Positions 1 to 12,739 of a stretch of 64,000 nt of DNA are shown here, in pieces. Origin of the DNA: Dysidea avara (lineage: Eukaryota; Porifera; Demospongiae; Dictyoceratida; Dysideidae); NCBI RefSeq assembly GCF_963678975.1, contig NC_089272.1, positions 63,748,574 through 63,812,573 on the forward strand, read 5' to 3'. A program made the position numbers and the translations under genes. The notes beneath the pieces are model-generated. The model worked only from the letters and a program-made list of their open reading frames with translations, was not told the DNA's origin and made no database searches. The number at the start of each line of letters is the position of its first letter. Position 1 is the stretch's first letter.

Positions 1-1304
1 AACACACACATCCAGTCTCTGTCTTGTGGACTTCTAGTTTGATAAATTATAACTTCCCGTACATTCGATATATCAAACTTGAATCTGTACTGCTTCACTG
101 AGGTACGCAACAATACCAAGTTGTGTCAGCACTACACAAAGACAATGGTCTATAGCTTGACCCTTCAGTTTGTTATGCAGTGAAGTTTCCTGAATTACAA
201 CAGTATTACAAAAAAAAAGTTTTTTGTTTTAGTTGGCATGATTTAGTAGGCATGATTTAGTAACAATTAGATGTTCGTGGGAATGGCATTGAGCATTACA
301 TGCCTCAGTGGTACCTTCACAAGGAAATAAATATGACCACCTCAAATTGAGTAGTCAATTTAGTGTATATAATGAGAGGAAACTACTCAAGGAAACATGT
401 CTATGGCAATAGACTGTGTTACCTGTGAAATTGTTGTGTGATTTATTAATGTGGTGTAAACTTTGTTGAATATGGGCTATATTAATGTGGTCATATTAAT
501 GAGATCATGAAGTGTACATAAGTGGTCTCATAATAGAGGGCTGCTAAGTGAGGTATGGTAGTAGTACATAACTATACATGGTAAGTTTCCTATCCAACGT
601 AATGTGGCAGTACGCCATGTAACCTAGCAACACTCTGTGTGTGTGTGTGTCCCCACTGGAATGTACATTAGTACTGTCACACATTTCTTGGTACACAAAT
701 AAAGACTAAATTGGAAATAATGAATAATGGTTGTTAATTAGATAATGGAGTGCTGCCTAAGATACCACGGAATGAGATGTCCAGTTACTCCAGTAATAGC
801 TGTCCAGTAATAGATGTTCAGTAATAGCTGCTGGCTGTCGTGTAAGTGATTTGATGACCAAACAAATATTTGTGACCCACTAAGCAAAAACTCGACTTGC
901 ATTTTCTTCAAACTTCATTTTATGACTATCTGTTGTCTAGAGAGGATAACCAATTGGCTGTTACAGTTTTAGCCTTATTTGGTAAAGCTTTTGTAGTTAT
1001 AGTGATAGACAACAAGAAGAGCAAAACAATCAATTTGTACAGTGCCTATACAGGGAAAAAAACTACAGGCATATGATCAATCATAAGTCTCGAGTACAAC
1101 AGACTACACAGTTGTCATTCTATTGAGCATGAACTGGGGCAGTAGAGTTATTGGCCTAAATATACCCAAGCTATCAAAAACTGTTCAAGTTTAGAGGCAA
1201 CGGCAATAAAGTTACGTTTTACTGCAATGTAAACAAACACATAATTCATGTTTGCTCCATGGTACAGAAATGAAACAAAGATATTCTTAATCTCCATGAA
1301 GAGG
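1..1304. other. Non-coding stretch, nothing recognised
   Basis: AT-rich sequence with no open frame worth calling. A short GT run lies near 637-650, and phrases such as 'aagtggtctcataatagagg' near 520-540 resemble the 'rate of strand' MITE remnants seen elsewhere in the window (4.3 kb, 54.8 kb). I see no gene, RNA or intact mobile element. Confidence 0.5.
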
Positions 1305-2880
1305 CGAATCTTCTTGGTCCAAAAGTGTCCACTAGAGAGAAAATAACTAAATTTTTTAGCAATAATTACAGCAAAGCTTATCTTTCTATGCTTGATTTAT
1401 AAAACAATTTCTTCAAATGGTTCAGTTGCTCCCATTGCTCTGTATAATTTGTATGCTCATTGCTACTTCATTGCATGCTTAACACTTTTATGTGTAATAT
1501 CATTAGTTGAAGAGGGAGCTTGTTGGTATTGTTATTCCTTATGCTAACAACTGATACACACACGTACCCATAGATGTACACACACTACAAACAAAGCCTT
1601 TGGCTGCTGTATTCATAGCTAATCATCCTGGGAACAAAACTAGTAACCTTCAGAAGGCCGTACAGGTGGACATCTGAAGTCCCACGTGAACCTGTTATGT
1701 GAGACATGCTTCTCCAGTTGACACCCAACCAACACATTTCCTTTTACAGCTGCGTAGCTGAGTAAAATTTCTTGTACCAACCCATACTACTCACCCATGT
1801 ACACACATCCAACTACACAGAAAGTCATTTAATATAGTGATTCTCAGTAGTCCCAGGTACTTTTCTGTTTGTGTCATTATTCCATTCTTTAGTCTATTAT
1901 CCTCTACCTCAAGTGTGCTTACGTGCCGTTGTTATGTCCATTGTATTTCCTTCTTGAAACATGTCTGTTGTCTGAAGTGGAAGAGCGACAGGAAGAAGTT
2001 TTATCTCCGACTCTAATGTACACCTACACTCCATTCACACTTACCGAACTTGAGTCAACCATTGTTCACACTATGGGGCTGGGGATTTTGTGCGCCAAAT
2101 AATGAGCCAGAACAATGTATAATATGAGCTTTAGGTGCTTAATACAACCACTGAAATTGTAGCAACGACACAAAGACGATGTTATAACCATTGTATTATA
2201 GCTAGTGGGTGCCTCTTTTGCCAATGTCAGTAAAACAAAATGGTTGGGAGTCTACAGTTCATGTTGTGGTATGTCCTTGGTGCACTGTAGTCTTGTAGAA
2301 TAGTTTTAGAGTCTAGAAAAATACTTGCTGTGTATCCAAGATTTGTTGTTTTTATTATAGCCATGTTTTTGGTCCTAAAGTGACGTTACCAGGTATAATG
2401 ACTTCTCTTTTAACTGTTGAAAGTGAAATTGAGATGGTCTTATTACTTAACGTGGTCCCTTCTTGTTTGTTATTGCTTGTTGTGTACTTATTGTAAGGAG
2501 CTGTAGAAAAGCTACTAAATTACAACAATTTCCCTGCTGTAGTGATGATGTGTTTACTGTCAACTGATCATTATTAGTATAATATAACATTGTGAGGTCA
2601 ATGAGTCATCTTGATATGTTCAGCATGTTTGTGGGATTAAGTCACGTTTGTGTAGCTAGGTAGGAAACTGTTTGTTATGTGTGTGCATCTGTGTGTGTAT
2701 GTTTATGTGTCTGTCTATGATTGTGTGTCTGTGTGTGTGTGTGCGGTCTACCCAGCTATAACATCAATGGGTACCTGGAGGAACAAATGCCCAACTGTTC
2801 ATGTCTCTTAGCAATGTAACTTATATTCAATTGTTTATTCAGTCCAAATCTTTAGATTGCCAATTAGCTGTACTTCCCAT

Positions 2881-3091
<211 letters not shown>

Positions 3092-3777
3092 ACAGAAGCT
3101 TCTTATCTGATCAACGTTTTATAGCATTCAGTACAAAGTCCATCACAGTAGCCATAGCAAAACCAACACAATCATAAGTTTTTTGTTAAGAAATGCGTTG
3201 ATGGCTAGTGGTACACAGATCAATAACTTAAGTAGTGTCTAACTGCAAATCCACCAACTGCAGTGCAAAGTAAACATTCCTTCTGAAGCTTGGAACTATA
3301 TCATTGTGTACACCCACAAGAATTCCTGTTTGTTGTAAAGGGTACAGAAAGAGGTGTGGTATAGAAGATGTTTGCGGCAATGGTATGCTTATTTCAGACT
3401 TGGTATATAAATTTATAGTGAAGCCATATGAAATGTAGCTGCTTATGGAATGAAATGTGCCACAATACTGAGTACTTGAGAGCTTCCCTGAATTTGAGTT
3501 GATCATCCTGGATGAGATGGTGACATGTGTAGGATAGTGTTACCATACTAGTGCAGCCTTGTATGGTAGCATGTCAGCTTTTTTTGTAAAGGCTTATGAG
3601 GATGGTTTAACTTTTAGCAACAGAAAATGGTGTTTGGCATACATAATGGAAGAATAAGAAAGTTCAGCAGGTTTTCCTCTTTCAGAGTTACATGTATACA
3701 GCCATTCTTGTTGGGACCAAAATCGTTTGTCCTTATTTCTGACAATGTTCGTGTTGTTGTGCATCACTAAATTTGGA

Positions 3778-3988
3778 TACCTATACATGCAAATTTTCGA
3801 GGGACGTAATTTTTGTAGTTGCTTAGCTATCAGCAAAATTTTCACCTCTAAAATTAACAATTAGTATGGTTAGCTCAATGCTTTCTAATAGGCAACCTCA
3901 GCTGAAAAAGCTAGTGATCCTCGAAAATAGAACTAAAATTTGTAATCCGCAAAAATTACGTACTTCAAAAATTTGTGCGTATACGGTA
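3778..3988. mobile_element. MITE, TACC(G)TATAC termini
   Basis: The ends are imperfect inverted repeats: the left end has CAAATTTTCGAGGGACGTAA and the right end the reverse complement of a close variant with AAGTACGTAATTTTTG. A diverged counterpart occupies 7817-8020 in copy B, so this insertion predates the tandem duplication. It has no coding capacity. Confidence 0.55.
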
Positions 3989-3989
3989 G

Positions 3990-4151
3990 CAAGAGTTTAT
4001 AATATTTGTATGGGGAGAGTGTCTAACTCTCAGTATGGCCTGTACAAACACCCTGCGTAAAGTTCACCTTTCATCAAATCAACACCTTTACTGGGGATAG
4101 AATGGATGCATTCTTAGACACTCTCCACCTTACAAATATTGTGAACTCTTG
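3990..4151. mobile_element. MITE of the CAAGAGT family, 7-bp target duplication
   Basis: 162 bp with ends CAAGAGTT...GAACTCTTG, flanked on both sides by ACGGTAG (3983-3989 and 4152-4158). Inside the ends, GGGGAGAGTGTCTAACT is mirrored by AGACACTCTCCACC. Copy B of the tandem duplication has the unoccupied site near 8013-8021, with a single TATGGTAG followed by the downstream sequence. Full-length relatives lie at 24572-24839 and 51718-51964, both with 7-bp duplications. Confidence 0.85.
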
Positions 4152-5117
4152 ACGGTAGCATAAATCACCAAATAAAAATATTTTATTTCTCCATCACATA
4201 AAGGATATGCAGGTGGAAAGAATCACTATAACTTATGGATGTCATGTCATAGAAGTGTGCCCACAACCTTTGTGCTTGACAGTCACCTCTCTAACTATCC
4301 TCATTGTAGTGACCATGTCAGGTGTACTCCATGATAATTAATAAGACCACCTTGAAAAGTACCTAGGTCTTAAACGTAGCTAAAATGTACCTCATGACTT
4401 CATTAATAAGGCCACCCAGTCATTGAGGCCATATTGGACTGTCATCTCAAAACTCTTACTAGGAAAATATCTTTGATCACTAATTATCACTCCCACCACT
4501 ACCATGGACAAGCAGTCCATAATAATTATTCCTTGTACGAGTAATTATGAGATGGAAGTCAGTAACTGACAGGATGATAACATTAGGCTGAGATGGTCTA
4601 CTGGACCAAGATGTTATACTAGAGTATGTTCACGTTGAGTTAATATCTCAAGCCATTAGCACAATGATTGGAAGTTTTGTATGCCACTATAACTATTGAA
4701 TTCCTTTGAAGAATGCTTACAAGTGTGATTTTTATAAATGCAAGTCTCAAATTGTCTTCCTAAGTTGGTATTGAAACCATACAAATCAAATATGCTCTTC
4801 ACACCTTTGCAGTCATCTTACAAGATGAAATATTTACAGAATTGTTCTTATCCTTTAAACTGTTTTCTGAAGTATCAACTCATTAATAGCTTAACTCAAG
4901 TTATTGTACATACCAGCTTATCTACTAATACCTACTTATCTACTAATACCTACTTTGGACGTAATATTACAATTATGTTGGGTTTTCACTCAGTGGGTAG
5001 ATGTAACTGCTTCCATCTCATGATATATTCGAAAGAAAGCCTTCTATTGAAAACAAAGATTTAGTCCCCTGGCTCCATACTCTAAGAAAGGACAACCTCT
5101 TCATTACAGCAAAAATA

Positions 5118-8100
5118 GGCCAAATATTCTTGGTCCGAAAGTGTCCACTAGAGAGAATATGAAATGACTAATTTTTTAGCAATAATTATAGTAAAGCTTC
5201 TCCTTATTTCTATGCTGATTTTAAAAAAACAATTTCTTCAGAATATTTGTTCCTGTATAATTTGGTATGCTCATTGCTACTTCATTGCACACTAGTATCA
5301 TTGGTGTATGCATTGAGCAATGAATGCTCCATAGGATTGAACATCATCTCTGTGTTACTAAATATCTGTAAACAGGAAAGGAGATTAAATAGAATGTTTT
5401 GACTTGTTAATTAATTGATATTTCCAGGAAGGATCTCAATATTATCATGTTGATTTAAAGTGATGGTTGTCTAACTGTGAAACTTGTTATGAGAGGGAGC
5501 TTGTTGGTATTGTTATTCCTTATGCTAACAACTGATACACACACATACCCACAGACGTACACACAATACAAAAAAAAGCCTTTGGCTGCTGTATTCATAG
5601 CTAATCATCCTGGGAACAAAACTAGTAACCTGCAGAAGGCTGTACAGGTGGACATCTGAAGTCTCACCTGAATCTTCATCTGTTATGTGAGACATGGGTT
5701 GGCTGTTTCTCCAGTTGACATCCGGTCAACACATCCCCTTTTACAGCTGGGTAGACTGGAGCAATGTGGGTAAAATTTCTTGTACCAACCCACACTACTC
5801 ACCCGTGCACACACATCCAACTATTATCTCAGACTGAAAATCATTTAATATAGTGATTCTCAGTAGTCCCAGGTACTTTTCTGTTTGTGTCATTATTCCA
5901 TTCTTTAGTCTATTATCTTCTTCCTCAAGTGTGTTTACATGCCATTGTTGTTTCACTTGATTATTCCAACCATTCTGTTTGCCTTCATGATGGAAAGGTT
6001 TATATGCTTTGAAAATTTGAAAGGGTGATGCCTAAGTCTCGTTTTTAACTATATTCCTGAATCTCTATGTTGTCAGAGTCAACTGTAAGTGTGTAGCTAC
6101 CACCACTTGGAGAACCATCTGAAGAACCTACAGTAGTGACAGATACTTGCATTTGGGGATGTTTAAAGATCCCTGCCAAGTCTTATTCCACTGCTTAAAA
6201 CAAACTAAATCATTTTGTGGCATTGTATGGTCAACATGACTTAAAATTGGTTAGTAAATTTTTGTATCATCAACAAAAGTCCACAAAGAACTTTGTTTCC
6301 ATTGTATTTCCTTCTTGAAACATGTCTGTTGTCTGAAGTGGAAGAGCGACAGGAAGAAGTTTCATCTCCGACTCTAATGTGAAACCTCACTTACACCCCA
6401 TTCACACTTATCGAACTCGATTCAACCATTGTTCACACTACCTGGTTGGAGATTTTGTGCACCTAATAATAGCCAAAACAAGGCACAGCATATAAGTTTA
6501 GGTGCTTAATAAAACCACTAAAATTGTAGTGACAACACAAAGACGATGTTATCACCATTGTATGTTAGCCAGTGGGTGCCTCTTTTGCCAATGTCAGTAG
6601 AACAAAATGGTTGGGAGACTACCGAAAGCATGGTGCATCTTGTGGTATGTCCTTGGTACATTGTAGCTTTATTGTAGAATAGTTTTTAGAGTCTAGAAAA
6701 TGTTTGCTCTGTGGCCAACCAAAGCTGTAAACCCGAATTGGCAGCCCGGAGATGTGTTAACATTGACACCAAATGTAGCCAAGATGTGTTATTCTTATTA
6801 TAGTAGGGAAGCAGCCCACCCAGCTGTAACATCAGTGGGTACCTAGCCAACTGTCCTTGTCTCGCATAGCAGGTGATTGTTCAGGTGGGACTTTGGGCAC
6901 CCATATCTTCACCTGTGAGACATGGTACAGCCTCCTGCGGGTTACTAGTCCTGCCCTAAGAGGATTTACCTGTACTGACTTGTAGTACCTGAGTAGTGCA
7001 GTGTCCCAGTGCTGGTTTACTGGGAGGCATGGCAGCAGCAGCAACTAAGGCTTTGCTTTTTTTTTCTGTGTGTGTGTGTGCAGTGTAATATGGTGTAGCT
7101 TATGTTCAATTGTTTATTTAATCCAATCTTTAGATCACTGATGTAATTAGTTACACTTCCCATCAGCTCCACACACTCACACACAACAGAAAGTTCCTAA
7201 CTGATCAACATTTTATAGTATTCAGTACTAAGTCCATTACAGTAGCCTTAGCAAGACCAATAGGTTGATTGCATTTCTGGCTAGCGGTGCCATCAAGCAA
7301 ACTGCAAAGCCAGACATTCCTTCTGAAGGTTAGCTACAGCTTGGGAACTATCACTGCGTACACCCACGAGAGCTCCTGTTTGTTGTAATGGGATGGTATA
7401 GTGTAGAAGATATTTGTGCATATTTCTGACCCAGTAAATTTATAGTGAAGCCATATGAAATGTAGCTGCTTATGGAATGAAATGTGCCACAATACTGAGT
7501 ACTTGTGAACTTCCCTGAATTTGTGTTTATCAGCCTGGACATGTGTAGGATAGTGTTACCATACTAGTGCAGCCTTATATGGTTGCATATCAGCTTTGTT
7601 TATAAAATTTTATGAGGATGGTTTAGCCTTTAGCAACAGAAAATAGTTTAGATTTGTTTGACATACACAATGGAACCTCCATTGAGAGGAATAAGAAAGT
7701 TTAACAGGTTTTCCTCTTTCAGAGTTATAATAAAATGTATACAGCCAGTCTTGTTGGGGTCAAAATCGTTTGTCCTTATTTCTCACAATGCTCGTGTTGT
7801 GCTTCAATAGATTTAGATACTGTATACGTGCAAATTTTCAAGGGGCGTCATTTTCGTGGTTGCTTAGCTGTCAGCAAAATTTTCATCCTCCAAAATTAAA
7901 TGATTAGCATTGTTAGCTAATAGGTAACCTCAGCTGAAAAACTAGTGATCCTCGAAATTAAAACCGACATTCGTAATTCCCAAAAATTACACGCTTAAAA
8001 AATTTGTACATATATGGTAGTATCACCAAACATAAATATTTTTATTTCTTCATCACACCATATGGTTTTTGAAGGCAAGTGGAAAGAATCACTACAACTT

Positions 8101-8655
8101 AATGGATGTCATGAAAGTGGTCCTTGTCCCAGAATACCAATAACCTTTATGTGAAGCCTTACTTGACAGCCACCTCTCTAGGAAAATATCCTTCATTACT
8201 AACTATCACTACCATTAACAAGTAGTCCATAATAATTATTTCTTGTACTAGAAATTAAGAGATGAAGTCAGTAGCTGACAGGATCTGATAACATTAGGCT
8301 GGCAATCAATGATGAGATGGTCTAATGGACAAAGATGTTTGCTCCCTGACGAGAGTATATTTACGTTCAGCTAACATCTCAAGCCATTTAGCAACAATAA
8401 CGCAATGCATTGAAGTTTTATATGCCACATAACTAGTGCATATCTTTGAGAAACGCTTACAAGTGTGATTTTTTATGAATGCAAGTCTTCCTAAGTTGGT
8501 GTTGAAACCATACAAAGTAAACCTGCTCTTCACACCTTTGTAGTTATCTTACAAGATGAAATATTTACAGAATTGTTCTTATCCTTTAAACTGTTTTCTG
8601 AAGTATCAACTCATTAATAGCTTAACTCAAGTTATTGTACATACCAGCTTATCTA
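5118..8655 (+). repeat. Tandem segmental duplication, copy B
   Basis: Second copy of the segment at 1305-4924. It lacks the CAAGAGT MITE and the long AC array but has an extra block (about 5940-6290) and a longer SINE-like stretch at about 5690-5800 (phrase 'agctgggtagactggagcaa'). A 60-codon open frame at 5477-5659 starts with a hydrophobic leader-like segment, but the frame in copy A lacks the ATG, so I do not call it a gene. Confidence 0.8.
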
Positions 8656-11227
8656 TGGATTAGCTGTGTCCAGTCTAGTTATCCTCAGGCATTCTATATT
8701 GTTCATTACCACTGACTATATCAGCAGTTTTGTTGAAATTGTCACGTCCTTTAATTACCCAACATGTGTCAGCCTTTATCCCTATATTAAGGAAGTAAGT
8801 GGGTCAAGAAGTGTTAGCCCACTCTGTGCATCACTAAATGTGCTTGGAATAAGGAAGGAAATAACACCGGAAAAAATACTTGTAGCTAAGTTCCTATCAC
8901 AAGATAACTAACTTGTAATTGGAATTCTTTATTGTGGCACTTCTAAATACAGTTCCAGTATTTGTTTAAATACAGTTCTAGTTACTAAATACAGTTCCAA
9001 ATGCTAAACATACCATGCACTATATACTAAATATGGTCATGTTATGATCTTTTTTATGGACCAATCAACTTGTAGTGGATGTGTTTAGTTGATATTGAAA
9101 TTGGTTTTTCGAAGTGAAAATGTAATTATAATTTAATGGATACAAGGGGATTAAACTGGTGAATGGTAGTTAGTTGGAATTGTTAATAGAATTGGATTCC
9201 AGTAAATCATTTGTGATTTAATAAATTCCCCTCTTATTGTTTGTTTTGTTGTGTGTCATGCCAATATCTGGAGTGTGTCGTGCCGATATCTTGAGTGTGT
9301 TAATGTTTGAGTAGCCAAAACTGTGGCAATGATCCACTTTATGTAGTTAGTTTGTATGTTTCCTGTTGTACAGGGCTTGATTAAATGATACATGTTGCAA
9401 CTAACTCATGTTTCTGTACAGTATTAGTGGCCTATTATCAAAGGAGTACTTTACTTCATAAATATCTCCAGGGAAGTAGTGTCAATCGTGAATTTTCACC
9501 AGTAGGTAGCTCCTTCCTCATAGAATATCTCATAAAAGTTTGAGCATTGGATTCCACTTACTGTCTGTGTTGTGAATGGATTTCTTACATCAACCATTTT
9601 AGAGCATTCGATTCACCCATTATGGGACAAGCAACATAACCTGTGATTGGCCACTATTTGAATAGGTGATATTGCTTTCAGTAATCATACACACTAGCAG
9701 TACAGTGTAAGGCAGATAAATAGCTTCAAGCCTTTAGTAAACATGGAATGTAACGAATTATCATGAATATCCCATGTGAATGGATTCTAGGAACTAACAT
9801 GTTATTATTATCAAGCCTCTTCACTTCTTGTTGGTTGAGTTGTTACCATTCTTATGAAGCAGCTCAATAATAGAAGGTTCCTGCTTCCTTGTAAGTTGTG
9901 TCACACCGCATCACACTTCCTGCTGCTAATGGCTTACTACAGTAGCATTTTATGGCTTCAGTAACTCACTTGATATGGCTTGCCACCTTTCACAAGGAAA
10001 ATGAGAAGATGTGCTCAGCTCAAGTCAGATATAGGAAGTGAATTGTGTTATTTAACTTATTAGGATTCATCTACTTCTTGTAGGGAGTCTTATCAGGTTC
10101 AGGATATGTTAGAATGTTCATTAAATGATAGTTCATTTGCATAGTACACACTTTTTGAGCATATTGTTACACTATTGAGGCTTGTTGGTTGATACATTTT
10201 CTTTTGGGAAAAACTAAGTTAAATGCTCGTAGAATAATAGCTGGTCGAACAGTCAATCAGGAGCTTCTTTAGTTGTTGCCTGGACTACTCTATCTGCAAG
10301 GTCTAATAGATAAGGCCCAACAGATTAATGGTACCCTATTGACACCTACCTGATACATCAATCCTTAAGGGGGATACTTTGGTACTGTTGGCCCAGTTTT
10401 ATATAACTTTTTCTTATTTCCAGAAGTAAAATGCATGGCCGACCTGTTGGAAACAAAATCTATTGTTATGAGGTGTTTATTGTATTCTTAACACAAGGAG
10501 TCTATTAAGAGAGGCTTCACTATAAGACTAGCCTGGCTGTTAACAATGAGCAGTTTATCATATATACCCTAAAGCCTGAAATATCATCTTAGTGGATAAC
10601 ATTACAAATATTACGATAAAATGCATCATTAAGTGGTTAGCCCATTAAGTGGTTAGCCCAGGAAGTGGATAATAATCTGTTTGCATAGTTGTCCACATCA
10701 CATCCTGGTGTGCTTATATGGCTGCTTCCTGCTGTTAAATGTATATAAAAGAGCTATCACAGTTTGGTAGAGTATCATTTTGTGTTTTAGACTTGCTTTA
10801 GTGATAAAAGCTAAACTAGTATTAACTGTATTATTATTATTGATTGATTGTTACTTGAGCAATATGTGTAAGTTTCTTATCTGTTGTATGAATAGTACTA
10901 TAGTAGTAGTAGCAAGAGATAACTAATCCTTGGTAGTAGTATTGGGTTACTAAATAGTTTCCAGTACTGTATAACAACAACTTCTGTGCCTTGTTAGTAT
11001 ATAGAAATGTAAGCAAAGTCTTTGGTCTAGTAAACACATTAGTATTTCTGTGAGGGATGATTTTTTGCTGATAAACTGAAATAGTACATAATTCTTATGG
11101 CTTCTTGTGTAACAACAGTACCTGTTGGTTTCTAAGTTGATTAACAACTTCTTTAATATGAGGTTGTGATAATGTTTGGTTTATTAATGTATTGAAGTAT
11201 TTTATCTCTTGTGTTTCTTCTCTACAG
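8656..11227. other. Intergenic or intronic sequence upstream of the ETS exon
   Basis: No exon was recognised. Because the ETS exon at 11228 begins at a splice acceptor, at least the right-hand part is probably intron. An 81-codon open frame at 8666-8911 has no recognisable motif. The sequence is AT-rich and holds no intact inverted-repeat element that I could see. Confidence 0.4.
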
Positions 11228-12129
11228 GTCAAATCCAATTGTGGCAGTTCTTATTGGAGTTACTAACAGACAAGACCAATGTCAGTATTATTAGCTGGGC
11301 TGGGGAAGAAGGTGAATTCAAACTCAATGATCCTGAAGCAGTTTCCAAACTGTGGGGCATGCGTAAACGCAAACCAAACATGAATTATGACAAGCTCAGC
11401 CGAGCAATTCGTTATTATTATGATAAGAAGATAATGAGGAAAGTCAGTGGTAAAAGATATGTCTACAAATTTGACTTTGGTACAATAGCCAAAATCATTC
11501 AAACATCTCCCAACCCTACTCCTCCTACAATTAAAGAAGTTGTTGATGGTGAACTAAAAGTGTCTGCAGAAGTTAACCCATTCTCTCCTACCCCAACTAT
11601 TAAGTCAGAGGAGCAACAGTCTAATAACCTAATGGGGGCCTTGGCTGATGCAGTGTCACTTGGTAGCCCGGGCAAGCAGGTGTCCCCCCAGCCACCGATG
11701 GCTTCTGGTAAAGAAGGACTAAATGTTCCAGTGACATCACTACAATTACAACATCTACAAAGCATGTTTGGTGCAGCAGCAATGGCAGCCGCAGGAGTCC
11801 CTACTACCAGTAGTTTACAAGGTTACTCTAGTGCTGCTGGTCTCCCAATAATGTCTTCATCCGAGGCTGCAGCCATACAACAGAACTTTGTTCAACAATT
11901 ACAGCAACAACAACTACAGCAACAACAAGCGTTAGCTACTGCAACAGTTATACCAGGTCTGGCACAGTTGTTGGGATCAGGGGCACCATTCAGTCCCGTA
12001 GCTCTACAAGCGCCTGTCTTGTCACTGCCAGCAACGACACAGTACATGATGAGTGGGGCACCGTCCACATTGTCATCGTCGTCAATGGCAACCAGTGAAC
12101 ACTTACCCTACACTACTGCAACACTATAG
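11228..12129 (+). CDS. ETS-domain transcription factor, ERG/FLI-like, terminal exon
   Basis: The ETS winged-helix DNA-binding domain opens the exon (first ~85 residues): [12 protein letters not shown] helix, GEFKL, then the recognition helix [17 protein letters not shown] with the two invariant arginines that contact GGAA, and KRYVYKFDF at the end. The YKFDF ending followed by a short I/Q-rich tail is closest to the ERG/FLI group; ELK and ETS1 types end differently. After the domain come a Ser/Thr/Pro-rich region, a glutamine-rich stretch ([12 protein letters not shown]) and alanine-rich segments, typical of activation regions. The exon starts after the acceptor ctctacag at 11227 with a split Gly codon, so earlier exons (for example a pointed domain) lie upstream and were not found. 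The TAG stop is at 12127-12129. Nuclear regulator, probably a genuine host gene; orthology needs a tree. Confidence 0.9.
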
Positions 12130-12356
12130 TGTGTTCTAATTATTTAGAACACTTTAGTAATGATTTTTATTTTTGATATATGTATCATTCACTATAATTG
12201 TATAGCTGCCTTATTAATGGGATTTTATGCTTCTGATGTTTTCATTGCACAGCTAAAAGTGTTTTACTGTAGCTCGTCATTGTATATTTCACTTGTTTTT
12301 TTCTAATCATCCTTCATTGAGTTGAAAATGATTTCATTAACAGGTGAATTTACTTA

Positions 12357-12545
12357 CTGTAGGGAAAGAAATTTCACGGGACACAGATTTTCGTGGATAT
12401 CACAGGTGTCTTATCAACGAAAATTAAATATTTTGCAGCCTACATACAAGTTATATGGAGATTGACGTCTAAACCACACATAACATTGTTCCACATTTCA
12501 GCAATCCACAAAAATTTTATAGCACGAAAATTTCTTACCCTACAG
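12357..12545. mobile_element. TA-flanked MITE in the ETS 3' region
   Basis: 189 bp with inverted ends CTGTAGGGAAAGAAATTT and the complement of AAATTTCTTACCCTACAG, flanked by TA on each side (12355-12356 and 12546-12547). This is the hallmark of a Tc1/mariner-type non-autonomous element. It begins about 230 bp after the ETS stop codon and so may lie in the 3' untranslated region. Confidence 0.8.
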
Positions 12546-12624
12546 TATTGTAAATATTGGTAGACATATAAATATATGCTGGGGTTTCCCCCAAGAAACT
12601 TTAAGTACAGCTGTGGGACTATCA

Positions 12625-12732
12625 ATTGACTACTAATATCAAGGTCATTTTGTTGATTACATTGACTACTAATATCAAGGTCATTTTGTTGATTACATTG
12701 ACTACTAATATCAAGGCCATTTTGTTGATTAC
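12625..12732 (+). repeat. 36-bp tandem repeat, three units
   Basis: Three head-to-tail copies of a 36-bp unit beginning ATTGACTACTAATATCAAGG; the third has one substitution. A 60-codon open frame with repeating NIKVILLIT is only a translation of this repeat. Confidence 0.9.
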
Positions 12733-12739
12733 ATACATT

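Noticed and set aside
5477..5659. 60-codon frame with a leader-like N-terminus
   Set aside because: The paralogous copy near 1507 lacks the ATG, and the remainder shows no motif or splice support.
11263..11765. Minus-strand open frames opposite the ETS exon
   Set aside because: Shadows of the ETS coding sequence.
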